Source: Faecalibacterium sp. UBA1360 (GTDB lineage: Bacteria > Bacillota > Clostridia > Oscillospirales > Ruminococcaceae). From it: DNA of 17,922 bases. Each line of letters opens with the position of its first letter. Within the stretch, counting starts at the first letter, position 1. Both the position numbers and the translations under genes were made by a program. Positions 1 through 7,247 of this stretch are shown here, piece by piece. The notes under the pieces were generated by a model. It worked only from the letters and a program-made list of their open reading frames with translations. It was not told where the DNA came from and did no database searches. Location of the stretch: assembly GCA_002306375.1 (NCBI GenBank), contig DBRU01000008.1:1-17922 (forward strand), given 5' to 3'.

Positions 1-1155
1 GCCAATTCCGGCTGGGCCCAGATCTTCTTCACCGAGGGCGGCTGGAAATACGCCGTCATGCTGGCGGTGGCCTGCGTTCTGCTGTACCTGGCCATCGTCA
101 AGCAGTTCGAGCCGCTGCTGCTGTTGCCCATCGGCTTCGGTATGCTGATGACCAACCTGCCGCTGGACGGCATCTTCCACATCGAGATCTTCCTCAATGA
201 GACCAACCACATCAACTGGGAGCTGCTGGGCACCTCGGGCGGTATGGTGGACTATATCTACCTGGGCGTCAAGCTGGGTATCTACCCGCCGCTGATCTTT
301 TTGGGCATCGGCACCATGACCGACTTTGAACCCCTGATCGCCCGTCCGTCCAGCCTGCTGCTGGGCGCGGCCGCCCAGCTGGGCATCTTCTTTACCTACA
401 TCGGCGCCAAGATCCTGGGCTTCACCGGGGCCGAGGCTGCCTCCATCGGCATCATCGGCGGCGCCGACGGCCCCACGGCCATTTTCACCACCACCAAGCT
501 GGCCCCCCATCTGCTGGGCTCCATCGCGGTGGCCGCCTACTGCTACATGGCCCTTGTGCCGGTCATCCAGCCGCCCATCATGCGCCTGCTGACCACCGAG
601 AAAGAGCGTCAGATCGTCATGGAGGCGCCTCGCCGCGTTTCCCGCACCGAGAAGATCCTCTTCCCCATCGGCGTCACGATCATCGTCAGCCTGACCCTGC
701 CTGACGCGGCTGTCCTGGTGGGCTGCCTGATGATGGGCAATCTGATGAAGGAATCCGGTGTGGTCGAGCGCATCACCAAGACCGCCGGCAACGAACTCAT
801 GAACATCGTCACGATCTTCCTGGGCTTCAGCGTGGGCTGCACCACCAACGCATCCACTTTCCTGAATCTGCAAACTGTTGAGATCATCGTCCTGGGCATC
901 GTGGCCTTCGGTGTGGGCACGGCGGGCGGCGTGCTGCTGGGCAAGCTCATGTGCCTGCTCACCGGCGGCAAGATCAACCCCCTCATCGGCTCGGCCGGTG
1001 TGTCCGCCGTTCCCATGGCCGCCCGTGTTTCCCAGAAGGTCGGCCAGGAATACAACCCCCGCAACTACCTGCTCATGCACGCCATGGGCCCCAACGTGGC
1101 CGGCGTCATCGGCTCCGCGGTTGCGGCCGGTATCCTGATCAATATGTTCAGCTGA
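1..1155 (+). CDS. oadB: Na+-translocating decarboxylase beta subunit (OadB/GcdB/MmdB family), 5'-truncated
   Basis: Integral-membrane beta subunit of a biotin-dependent Na+ pump, which couples decarboxylation of carboxybiotin to Na+ export. The frame is open from base 1, and the 19 codons before the ATG at 58 look like the family N-terminus, so the true start lies outside the window and only a few residues are probably missing. Diagnostic motifs are FEPLLLLPIGFG near nt 109-144, GGADGPTAIF at 457-486 (Asp codon at 466, the conserved Asp linked to Na+/H+ coupling in OadB) and the C-terminal block NYLLMHAMGPNVAGVIGSA, nt 1063-1119. Hydrophobic helices fill the rest. The substrate (oxaloacetate, glutaconyl-CoA or methylmalonyl-CoA) cannot be told from the beta subunit; alpha, gamma and biotin-carrier genes would lie upstream. 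The symbol is a family label. A terminator follows 22 bp after the stop. Confidence 0.93.
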   Translation, partial: ANSGWAQIFFTEGGWKYAVMLAVACVLLYLAIVKQFEPLLLLPIGFGMLMTNLPLDGIFHIEIFLNETNHINWELLGTSGGMVDYIYLGVKLGIYPPLIFLGIGTMTDFEPLIARPSSLLLGAAAQLGIFFTYIGAKILGFTGAEAASIGIIGGADGPTAIFTTTKLAPHLLGSIAVAAYCYMALVPVIQPPIMRLLTTEKERQIVMEAPRRVSRTEKILFPIGVTIIVSLTLPDAAVLVGCLMMGNLMKESGVVERITKTAGNELMNIVTIFLGFSVGCTTNASTFLNLQTVEIIVLGIVAFGVGTAGGVLLGKLMCLLTGGKINPLIGSAGVSAVPMAARVSQKVGQEYNPRNYLLMHAMGPNVAGVIGSAVAAGILINMFS

Positions 1156-1177
1156 TACCCAACCTCGCATAAAAACC

Positions 1178-1212
1178 AACCCCCGCACCGCTTTTTGCGG
1201 CGCGGGGGTTTT
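1178..1212 (+). terminator. Rho-independent terminator after the decarboxylase gene
   Basis: A 9-bp perfect stem (AACCCCCGC, 1178-1186, with GCGGGGGTT, 1202-1210) encloses a second 4-bp stem (CCGC/GCGG) around a T5 loop. A short T run follows on the plus strand. An A5 run at 1171-1175 gives a T tract when read on the minus strand, so the hairpin may also stop the converging acetyltransferase gene. Confidence 0.85.
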
Positions 1213-1235
1213 CCTATGTCGGGGGCAAGGCTGGT

Positions 1236-1733
1236 TCAATCGGAACTTTTGGGAGAGGGGATATCCTTGTGCATAACGGTGGCGGGGAAGGTATGTCCGC
1301 CCCAGGTCAGGCGAATGGTTTTCCCGGGGGTGAAGCCCAGCTTTTCCCAGAAAGGGGCGGGGGAGTGAGGGACTTGGGCGGCGTCCAGCCGTACCTGTGC
1401 GCAGCCTTGGGCCAGCAGTTCCTGTTCCAGCAATGCATAGCAGCGCCGCCCCCAGCCCTGCCCCTGGATGGATGCGTCCAGCATCAGTAAGGACAAATAG
1501 GCGGTTTGGTCGGGCCGGTAATCCGCCAATCCCACCGCCTGCCCGCTTTCTGTGGTGAACAGTTGGGTGGTGAATCCCTGGCGTTGCATTTCCAGCATCT
1601 CTTCGCGCAGAAATTTTTCCCTTACCCGGCTCACCCCCAAATGGTCAAGGAGAAACTCCGGGTTGGAATTATAGATGGCGGTGATGATGCCGATATCTTC
1701 AGGCCCGGCAGGGCGGAGTGCAAGGTTTTTCAT
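1236..1733 (-). CDS. GNAT-family N-acetyltransferase
   Basis: Predicted cytoplasmic acetyl-CoA-dependent N-acetyltransferase of 165 aa, the usual single-domain GNAT size. Residues 1-20 (MKNLALRPAGPEDIGIITAI) are the typical beta1-alpha1 opening. The acetyl-CoA pyrophosphate loop is seen as QGQGWG at residues 90-95, after the LSLLMLD beta4 strand, and the C-terminal APFWEKLGF (126-134) is the classic GNAT beta6-alpha4 segment. The frame stays open 58 codons further upstream, but the ATG at 1733 is chosen because AAGGAG lies 8 nt before it and a good promoter sits between it and the longer start. The acceptor (small molecule, peptide or antibiotic) cannot be predicted. It is monocistronic, convergent with the decarboxylase gene and divergent from the glycan cassette. 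Confidence 0.88.
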   Translation of the reverse strand: MKNLALRPAGPEDIGIITAIYNSNPEFLLDHLGVSRVREKFLREEMLEMQRQGFTTQLFTTESGQAVGLADYRPDQTAYLSLLMLDASIQGQGWGRRCYALLEQELLAQGCAQVRLDAAQVPHSPAPFWEKLGFTPGKTIRLTWGGHTFPATVMHKDIPSPKSSD

Positions 1734-1763
1734 GGTGTGTCTCCTTTTTACGGCATTGTATGT

Positions 1764-1793
1764 AGTATACGACCGCTGACAGTGCCCCGTCAA
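1764..1793 (-). promoter_or_regulatory. Sigma-70-type promoter of the acetyltransferase gene
   Basis: Read on the minus strand: TTGACG (-35, 1788-1793), an 18-bp spacer, then TATACT (-10, 1764-1769). This lies about 30 bp before the chosen ATG and supports that start over the longer open frame. Confidence 0.72.
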
Positions 1794-1827
1794 CGCCGTC
1801 CCAAATGTGCAAAATCCGCCCTTTCTC

Positions 1828-1856
1828 TTTCCTTTTGTCGTCGCACGGGGTATAAT
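1828..1856 (+). promoter_or_regulatory. Promoter of the glycan cassette
   Basis: A perfect TATAAT -10 box lies at 1851-1856, 38 bp before the GTG start of the first glycosyltransferase. The -35 position (TTTCCT, 1828-1833, 17-bp spacer) is weak, which leaves room for an activator or simply modest expression. No other clear promoter was seen in the cassette, whose genes overlap or are separated by at most about 40 bp. Confidence 0.6.
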
Positions 1857-1894
1857 GGATAAAATGCCGAAATATACGGGTTGGAGGTCTGACA

Positions 1895-3094
1895 GTGGAA
1901 AAAACAAGCTACAACATCCTGCTGGTCCACTGCCATTACCGCCTGGCGGGGGGCGAGGACGCCGTCTTTGCGGACGAGCGGGCCATGCTGGAGGCCCACG
2001 GCCACAAGGTGTTCCCCTACGAGCGCACCAACGAGGGCGGCACCCTCGCCATGGGCCTGCAAGCCGTGTTCAGCCTCAAGACCTGGCGGGAGGTGCGGTC
2101 CCTCATCCGGCGGCACCGCATCGACCTGGTCCATGTGCACAACACCCTGCTCACCGTCAGCCCGTCGGTGTTCTGGGCGGCCCGGTCGCTGGGCGTGCCG
2201 GTGGTGCAGACGCTGCACAATTTCCGCCTGTTCTGCCCCAACGGGGTGCTGTTGCGAAACGGCAGGGTCTGCGAGGACTGCCCCCGCAAGCCCGCCGGCC
2301 TGTGGCAGGCCGTGGGGCACCGGTGCTACCGGGGCAGTCTGGCCCAGAGCGCCGTCTGCGCCTTTATCTATGCTTTTCACCGGCTGCTGGGCACCTACAA
2401 GTGGGTGAACCTCATCTGCCTGACCGATTTTGACCGGCAAAAACTGCTGGACTTCAACGCCCGGCGCCCGGTGTTCGACCCGGTCCGGCTCTTTGTCAAG
2501 CCCAACACCGCCGCCCCCGACCCGCTGCCCGCGCCCCTGTCCGCCGCCGCCCGCAAGAATCAGATCGTGTTCGCCGGCCGGCTGGAGGACCTCAAGGGCC
2601 TGCGCACGGCCGTGGATGCCTGGCGGCTGCTGCAAAAGGACCCCGACGCCCCCGAACTGCTCGTGGTGGGGCAGGGCCCCCTGGCGGACTGGGTCAAGGC
2701 CCAGGCCGTGCCGGGCGTCAAACTGCTGGGCCGCCTTCCCCGGGAGGAACTGCGCACCCTGCTGAGACAAAGCCGGGCCGCGCTGGCCCCCAGCCTTTGC
2801 TATGAGAGCTTCGCCCTGGTCCCGGCGGAAGCCCACGCCGTGGGCACGCCCGTGCTGGCCAGCGACCTGGGCAACGTGGGGGCCATGGTGCGCCCCGGTG
2901 TGGACGGCCTGCGCTTTGCCCCCGGGGACGCCGCCGCTCTGGCCGACGCCGTCAAGGGCCTGGACGCCCTGTGGCGGACCTTTGACCCTGCCGCCGTGCA
3001 GGCCGAAGCCGCGGCCGCCTTTGCCCCCGGCGACAACTACCGCCAGCTGATGGACATTTACCGCACCGTCCTGAACGGGACCGCCGCGCCGTGA
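1895..3094 (+). CDS. Glycosyltransferase family 4 (GT-B fold)
   Basis: Retaining GT-B glycosyltransferase of 399 aa, expected at the cytoplasmic face of the membrane to add a sugar to a lipid-linked glycan. The N-terminal Rossmann half opens with ILLVHCHYRLAGGEDAV (8-24). Residues 108-117 (HNFRLFCPNG) and cysteines C126, C129 and C144 form the cysteine-bearing insert found in a subset of GT4 enzymes. The C-terminal donor half has FAGRLEDLKGL (226-236) and the E-x7-E motif E304/E312 (ESFALVPAE). The start is GTG, supported by GGAGG 7 nt upstream, with no better in-frame ATG nearby. First gene of the cassette; the next gene follows after 15 bp. Donor and linkage are unknown. Confidence 0.9.
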   Translation: MEKTSYNILLVHCHYRLAGGEDAVFADERAMLEAHGHKVFPYERTNEGGTLAMGLQAVFSLKTWREVRSLIRRHRIDLVHVHNTLLTVSPSVFWAARSLGVPVVQTLHNFRLFCPNGVLLRNGRVCEDCPRKPAGLWQAVGHRCYRGSLAQSAVCAFIYAFHRLLGTYKWVNLICLTDFDRQKLLDFNARRPVFDPVRLFVKPNTAAPDPLPAPLSAAARKNQIVFAGRLEDLKGLRTAVDAWRLLQKDPDAPELLVVGQGPLADWVKAQAVPGVKLLGRLPREELRTLLRQSRAALAPSLCYESFALVPAEAHAVGTPVLASDLGNVGAMVRPGVDGLRFAPGDAAALADAVKGLDALWRTFDPAAVQAEAAAAFAPGDNYRQLMDIYRTVLNGTAAP

Positions 3095-3109
3095 TAAGGA
3101 GCTTTCTCC

Positions 3110-4051
3110 ATGAATCAACTCTACCGTGCTTTGCACATGCCCCCCGCCCGCCTGGCCAAAAAGCTGACGGGCTGGAAGGAGATCTACACCATCGCCCTGC
3201 GCCCGGTGCCCACGGCCCCGGGCCACGACCCGCTGCCCGCTTTGGGGGACGAGCCCTACACGCCCCTGCCCGGAGCCGAAGGCTTCTGGTACGCCGATCC
3301 GCTCTTGTTCCGCCATGAGGGCGGCCGCTGGCTGTTCTGCGAAGCCTTCGACCTGGCCGCGGGGCGGGGGAGCATCGCGGTCATGGACCTGACCGACCCC
3401 CAAAACCCCGGCACGCCCCGCATCGTCTTGCAGGAAAGCTATCATCTTTCCTTCCCCACGGTGTTTGAATGGGACGGCGAGGTGTGGATGATCCCCGAGA
3501 CCGGGGCCAACCGCACGCTGAACCTGTACCGCTGCACCTCCTTCCCCGACGGGTGGGAGCTGGTGCGGGCCTTCCCCGTGGATGGCAAGGAACTGGCCGA
3601 CACGATCCTGCTGGACAAGGCCCCCGGCCGCCTGGACCTGCTGTGCAGCCAGGTCAAGCCCGAAAACGGGCTGTATACCCGCTACCGCCGCTACACCCTC
3701 ACCGCCGACAAGGAAGCCGAGGGCGGTTTCACCCTCGAGGAGGACGAGCCCTTCGGCCTCAAACACCGGGTCTACGACCTGGGGGCCCGCAACGCCGGGC
3801 CGCTGTTTGACTGGGGCGGGCAGACCATCCGCCCCGCCCAGGTCAGCACCACGGTGGACTATGGCGTGTACCTGCAATTCTTCACCCGCCGGGGCGAAGC
3901 CGAGACCCCGCTGTGCGCGGCCATGCCCGGCAATGTGACGATCCGGGATCTGGACCCCGCCGCCCTCATCGGCATCCATACCTATTGCCGGGACGACGCC
4001 GTCGAGATCATCGACGCACGCTACCTGGCCCGTCTGCCCCGCACACGGTAA
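3110..4051 (+). CDS. GINT1 N-terminal-domain-like beta-propeller protein of glycan cluster
   Basis: A 313-aa protein without signal peptide or membrane segment. Its sequence matches my memory of the bacterial family annotated as glucosamine inositolphosphorylceramide transferase 1 N-terminal domain, a GH43-like beta-propeller. Visible blade motifs are GFWYADPLLF (58-67), WLFCEAFD (74-81), YHLSFPTVFEWDGEVWMIPE (111-130), ANRTLNLYR (133-141), ADTILLD (163-169) and RPAQ (241-244). In the plant enzyme this domain precedes a GT64 catalytic domain, which is absent here, so the protein is the N-terminal module alone. Biochemical function is unknown; a hydrolase-like, sugar-binding or modifying role is inference. 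AAGGAG lies 8 nt before the ATG. It sits between two GT4 genes in one operon. Confidence 0.72.
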   Translation: MNQLYRALHMPPARLAKKLTGWKEIYTIALRPVPTAPGHDPLPALGDEPYTPLPGAEGFWYADPLLFRHEGGRWLFCEAFDLAAGRGSIAVMDLTDPQNPGTPRIVLQESYHLSFPTVFEWDGEVWMIPETGANRTLNLYRCTSFPDGWELVRAFPVDGKELADTILLDKAPGRLDLLCSQVKPENGLYTRYRRYTLTADKEAEGGFTLEEDEPFGLKHRVYDLGARNAGPLFDWGGQTIRPAQVSTTVDYGVYLQFFTRRGEAETPLCAAMPGNVTIRDLDPAALIGIHTYCRDDAVEIIDARYLARLPRTR

Positions 4052-4091
4052 AGGCGGGGAAGGGATTTTTGCATACAAGGGGGGAATACCC

Positions 4092-5216
4092 ATGCTGACC
4101 ATCGCCATCCCGCAGCTGTACTGCGGCGCGTCCGGCAAAAAGGGCGCTTACAACCGGCAGGAAGTGGGCCTGGCACGGGCATACGCGGCCCAGGGCTGCC
4201 ATGTGCTGGTGCTGTACCCGGCCACCGGGGCCGATATCCCTGACGCCGAACACCCCGCCCCCGGGGTCGAGGTGCTGTATCTGCCGGCCCGGGCCTTCAA
4301 GGTGCACGCCTTTTACCGCAGCTGGCAGATCCTGGCCGACCGCAAGGTGGACGCTGTCCACGTCATGGGGGACAATTCCCTGGGCGTGCCGGGGCTGTAT
4401 CGTTTCTGCAAAGAGCACGGTATCTTCTTTTTCAGCCAGGTGGGGGCGCTTTTGTCCGACTCCGCCAATCCGGCCGTGCGCCGGGGCATGGACCTTTTGT
4501 GCCGGCGCAACCTGGCCATCTACCGCAAAACGCCCACCTACGCCAAGACCGGGGCCGTGCGGGCCCAGCTGCAAATGCTGGGCGTGCCCTGCGCGGGCGT
4601 GCTGCCCGTGGGGCTGGACACCGCCATCATCCCGGTGGTGACGGGGCCGAGGGCCGCCGTGCGCCAGCGCCTGGGCCTGGACGCCGCCGCGCCCTGCCTG
4701 GTGTTTGTGGGCCGGCTGGACACCTACAAGCGCCCGCTGGACCTGGTGCCCGTATTACAGGCCCTGCCCGATTGGCGGGCGGTCATCATCGGCAAGGGCG
4801 CGCTGGAAAGCCAGCTGCACGCCGCCCTGGACGAAGCCCGGCTGCTGGACCGCTGCCGGTTGATCCCCTCGCTGCCCAACGCCGAAGTCCACGCCTACTA
4901 CCACGCCTGCGACGTGTTCGTCAACTTCAACGACCACGAGATTTTCGGCATGAGCCTGCTGGAAGCCATGTACGCGGGCTGTGTGCCGGTGGCCCGCCAC
5001 GCCCCCGGCCCCGACGAGATCATCGAGGACGGCGTCAGCGGTTTTCTTGTGACCGACACCGCCGACTTTGCCGGCAAGGTCCGGGCCGCAGCCGCGGCGC
5101 CTGCCATGTCGGACGCCGCCCGCCGCCGCATCCGGGACTGCTTTTTGTGGGACGCCGGGGCGCGCACGGCGCTGGCCATGCTGCGCAAACAGGGGGTGAC
5201 GGGCCATGGACAATGA
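4092..5216 (+). CDS. Glycosyltransferase family 4 (GT-B fold)
   Basis: Second retaining GT-B enzyme of the cassette, 374 aa and cytosolic. The N-terminal acceptor half starts LTIAIPQLYCGASGKKGAYN, with the glycine-rich loop typical of GT4. The donor half begins near residue 202 (CLVFVGRLDTYKRP, 202-215). The E-x7-E motif is E283/E291 (EIFGMSLLE), followed by a typical PDEIIEDGVSGFLV (307-320). A G-rich Shine-Dalgarno (AAGGGGGG) lies 7 nt before the ATG. Its 3' end overlaps the next gene by 11 bp, suggesting translational coupling. Donor sugar and linkage cannot be read from sequence. Confidence 0.9.
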   Translation: MLTIAIPQLYCGASGKKGAYNRQEVGLARAYAAQGCHVLVLYPATGADIPDAEHPAPGVEVLYLPARAFKVHAFYRSWQILADRKVDAVHVMGDNSLGVPGLYRFCKEHGIFFFSQVGALLSDSANPAVRRGMDLLCRRNLAIYRKTPTYAKTGAVRAQLQMLGVPCAGVLPVGLDTAIIPVVTGPRAAVRQRLGLDAAAPCLVFVGRLDTYKRPLDLVPVLQALPDWRAVIIGKGALESQLHAALDEARLLDRCRLIPSLPNAEVHAYYHACDVFVNFNDHEIFGMSLLEAMYAGCVPVARHAPGPDEIIEDGVSGFLVTDTADFAGKVRAAAAAPAMSDAARRRIRDCFLWDAGARTALAMLRKQGVTGHGQ

Positions 5217-6114
5217 CGGCAAGCTCAAGGAACTGGCCCGGAACCTGTACAAATCCGCCCGCTTCGCCCTCAAGTACCGGGGCGTGACCGTCCTGAGCGC
5301 CGAAGAGGGCAACGCCCTGGCCGGCGAGGCTTTGCGCCGGGGCGAACCCTTTCTGTTCGGGCGCTGCGGCGCCACCGAGATGCGCACTGTGGCCGAATTC
5401 TTGCAAAACGGCGGGCGTGGCTTTTCCGACCGCATCCGGCGGGAGATCCGCAATCTTTCGGGGGTGTTTCCCACCGACGACGACACATTGCGCCGTTTCT
5501 GCGAACTGTATGTGTCCTGCGCGCGGCAGGCCGACCTGCTGGCCTTGTGGGACGTGGGGGCCGAACGACAGGTCATCCGTGGGTGCCAAAACACCCGCTT
5601 TACCCGTTTGCGGGCTCTTGAACCCTACTACCATGAAAAACCCTGGAGCGCCGCCCTGGCCGGCAAAAAGGTGCTGGTGGTGCACCCGTTCAAAGAAAGC
5701 ATCCTGCGCCAGTACCAAAAGCGGGACCAACTGTTCCCCGGGCGGGGCATCCTGCCCGCATTCAAGACCCTGACCGTGGTGCAGGCCGTGCAGGGCCTGG
5801 CCGGGCAGGACACCGGCTACGCTTCCTGGTTCGACGCCCTGGCAGAAATGCAGCGCCGGATGGACGAGGCCGACTATGAGGTAGCCATCATCGGGGCCGG
5901 GGCCTACGGCCTGCCCCTGGTGGCCCACGCCAAGGCCACCGGGCACACTGCCGTACAGATGAGCGGCGCCACCCAGCTTTTGTTCGGCATCAAGGGCAAG
6001 CGCTGGGACGACCACCCGGTCATCGGCAAGCTGTACAACGACGCCTGGGTGCGCCCGCAGTCCGCCGAACAGCCCGCCGCCAAGGAAAAGGTGGAAGGCG
6101 GCAGTTACTGGTAA
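5206..6114 (+). CDS. Conserved protein of polysaccharide clusters, remote GT-D-fold resemblance
   Basis: A 302-aa soluble protein whose function I cannot name with confidence. Residues 51-59 (FGRCGATEM) and 227-264 (VAIIGAGAYGLPL, then GGATQ-like and LLFGIKGKRW blocks) recall the RxGDGE start motif and C-terminal nucleotide-site region of GT-D (DUF1792/PF08759) glycosyltransferases, but only distantly. The Asp of the DxE metal motif is replaced (A56-T57-E58). Other conserved-looking blocks are KKVLVVHPFKESILRQYQKR (154-173), WFDAL (208-212), YNDAWVRP (277-284) and the C-terminal GGSYW. Its ATG lies inside the end of the preceding GT4 gene, so the two are probably coupled. A glycosyltransferase or sugar-nucleotide-binding role is inference from context and these motifs. 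Confidence 0.6.
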   Translation: MDNDGKLKELARNLYKSARFALKYRGVTVLSAEEGNALAGEALRRGEPFLFGRCGATEMRTVAEFLQNGGRGFSDRIRREIRNLSGVFPTDDDTLRRFCELYVSCARQADLLALWDVGAERQVIRGCQNTRFTRLRALEPYYHEKPWSAALAGKKVLVVHPFKESILRQYQKRDQLFPGRGILPAFKTLTVVQAVQGLAGQDTGYASWFDALAEMQRRMDEADYEVAIIGAGAYGLPLVAHAKATGHTAVQMSGATQLLFGIKGKRWDDHPVIGKLYNDAWVRPQSAEQPAAKEKVEGGSYW

Positions 6115-6134
6115 ACCATGCAAGGGAGAAACGC

Positions 6135-7247
6135 ATGCGCATTTTGATGATCGGCAACAACCTGGGGGTGCAAAGCGGGGTGCAGCGGTATATCCAGAAC
6201 CTGCTGTTGCACATCGACACCCGGCGCTATCAGGTGGACCTGCTGGCCGGGGCCTGCCCGCCCAACCAGCAAAGCACGGGCCCGGCGCTGGCCGCCCACG
6301 GCGTGGGCCTGTTTGAACTGCCCGACAACGACAAGGCCCGTCTGCCTGCCCTGGCAAAGTTTTTGCGGCAGCACAAGGGCTACCAGATCGTGCATCTGCA
6401 CACGGCCAGCAAGGCCAACGCCCTGGCCTGCGTGCTGATCCGGGCGCTGTGCCCGGGGGCCAAGCTTATCGTGCACAGCCACATCGTCTACCCGCCCATG
6501 ACGCTGGTGTGGCGCATGGCCCATGGTTTGTACCAGGCCACGGCCCACTGGTTCCTGGGCTGCGGGGTGGCGGCCGGGCGGTTCGTGTTCGGGGACCATA
6601 TCGATGAAAAGCAGAACTTCTCGGTGGCCTGCAACGCCGTGGACCACACCCGGTTTTACCCCGACGAAGCCGCCCGCCAACGGGTGCGGGCGCAGTATCA
6701 TATCCCCGCCGACGCCCGCCTGTGCGGCTTTGTGGGGCGCTACAACCACCAGAAAAACCTGCTGTTTCTGCTGGAGGTCTTTGCCGCCATGCGCAAGGCC
6801 GACGACCGCTGGCATCTGCTCATGGTGGGCGGGGGCGAGGACCAGGCCGCCGTGGACCAGAAGATCGCCGCCCTGGGCCTGACCGGCCATGTGACCCAGG
6901 CCGGCATCCGGGACGACGTGCCCGCCTTTATGAATGCCTTCGACCTGTTTTTACTGCCCAGCAACTTTGAGGGCAGCCCCATCACCCTCGTGGAGGCCCA
7001 GGGCTGCGGCACGCCCTGCCTGGCCTCCGCCAATGTGCCCGACGACGGCGCCGTGACCGACCTCGTGCATTTTCTGCCCCTGGACGCTCCGCTGGAGCAG
7101 TGGGCCCAAACGGCCGGGCGCATCGCCCCCGGCGGGCCCCACGCCGACCGCTGGGCCGAACTGGAATCGGCCGGCTATGAACAACGGGAGGCCGCCCGCC
7201 GCATGGAAGCGCTGTACGAACTGCTGGCGGGGGTGGGGAGCAAATGA
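6135..7247 (+). CDS. Glycosyltransferase family 4 (EpsF/CapM-like)
   Basis: Third GT4 enzyme, 370 aa. The N-terminus MRILMIGNNLGVQSGVQRYI (1-20) carries the glycine loop of GT4 capsule/EPS enzymes, followed by VHLHTASKANALAC (86-99) and VHSHIVYPP (113-121). The segment GCGVAAGRFVFG (142-153) is very typical of the EpsF-like branch. The donor half begins FVGRYNHQKN (199-208), and E-x7-E is E279/E287 (EGSPITLVE). GGGAG lies 6 nt before the ATG. The stop codon overlaps the start of the GT11 gene in an ATGA arrangement (4 bp). It probably extends the lipid-linked glycan before fucosylation; exact sugar unknown. Confidence 0.9.
   Translation: MRILMIGNNLGVQSGVQRYIQNLLLHIDTRRYQVDLLAGACPPNQQSTGPALAAHGVGLFELPDNDKARLPALAKFLRQHKGYQIVHLHTASKANALACVLIRALCPGAKLIVHSHIVYPPMTLVWRMAHGLYQATAHWFLGCGVAAGRFVFGDHIDEKQNFSVACNAVDHTRFYPDEAARQRVRAQYHIPADARLCGFVGRYNHQKNLLFLLEVFAAMRKADDRWHLLMVGGGEDQAAVDQKIAALGLTGHVTQAGIRDDVPAFMNAFDLFLLPSNFEGSPITLVEAQGCGTPCLASANVPDDGAVTDLVHFLPLDAPLEQWAQTAGRIAPGGPHADRWAELESAGYEQREAARRMEALYELLAGVGSK

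Noticed and set aside
58..60. ATG at 58 as the true start of the decarboxylase beta subunit
   Set aside because: The upstream in-frame codons continue the family's N-terminal sequence to the window edge and there is no ribosome-binding site before 58.
1734..1907. 58-residue N-terminal extension of the GNAT protein
   Set aside because: The extension crosses a TTGACG/TATACT promoter and has no Shine-Dalgarno; the ATG at 1733 has AAGGAG and begins the GNAT fold directly.
1790..4138. Long minus-strand open frame (about 780 codons) across the first GT4 and the propeller gene
   Set aside because: Same low-complexity shadow composition, antisense to genes with clear motifs, and it runs through two promoters.
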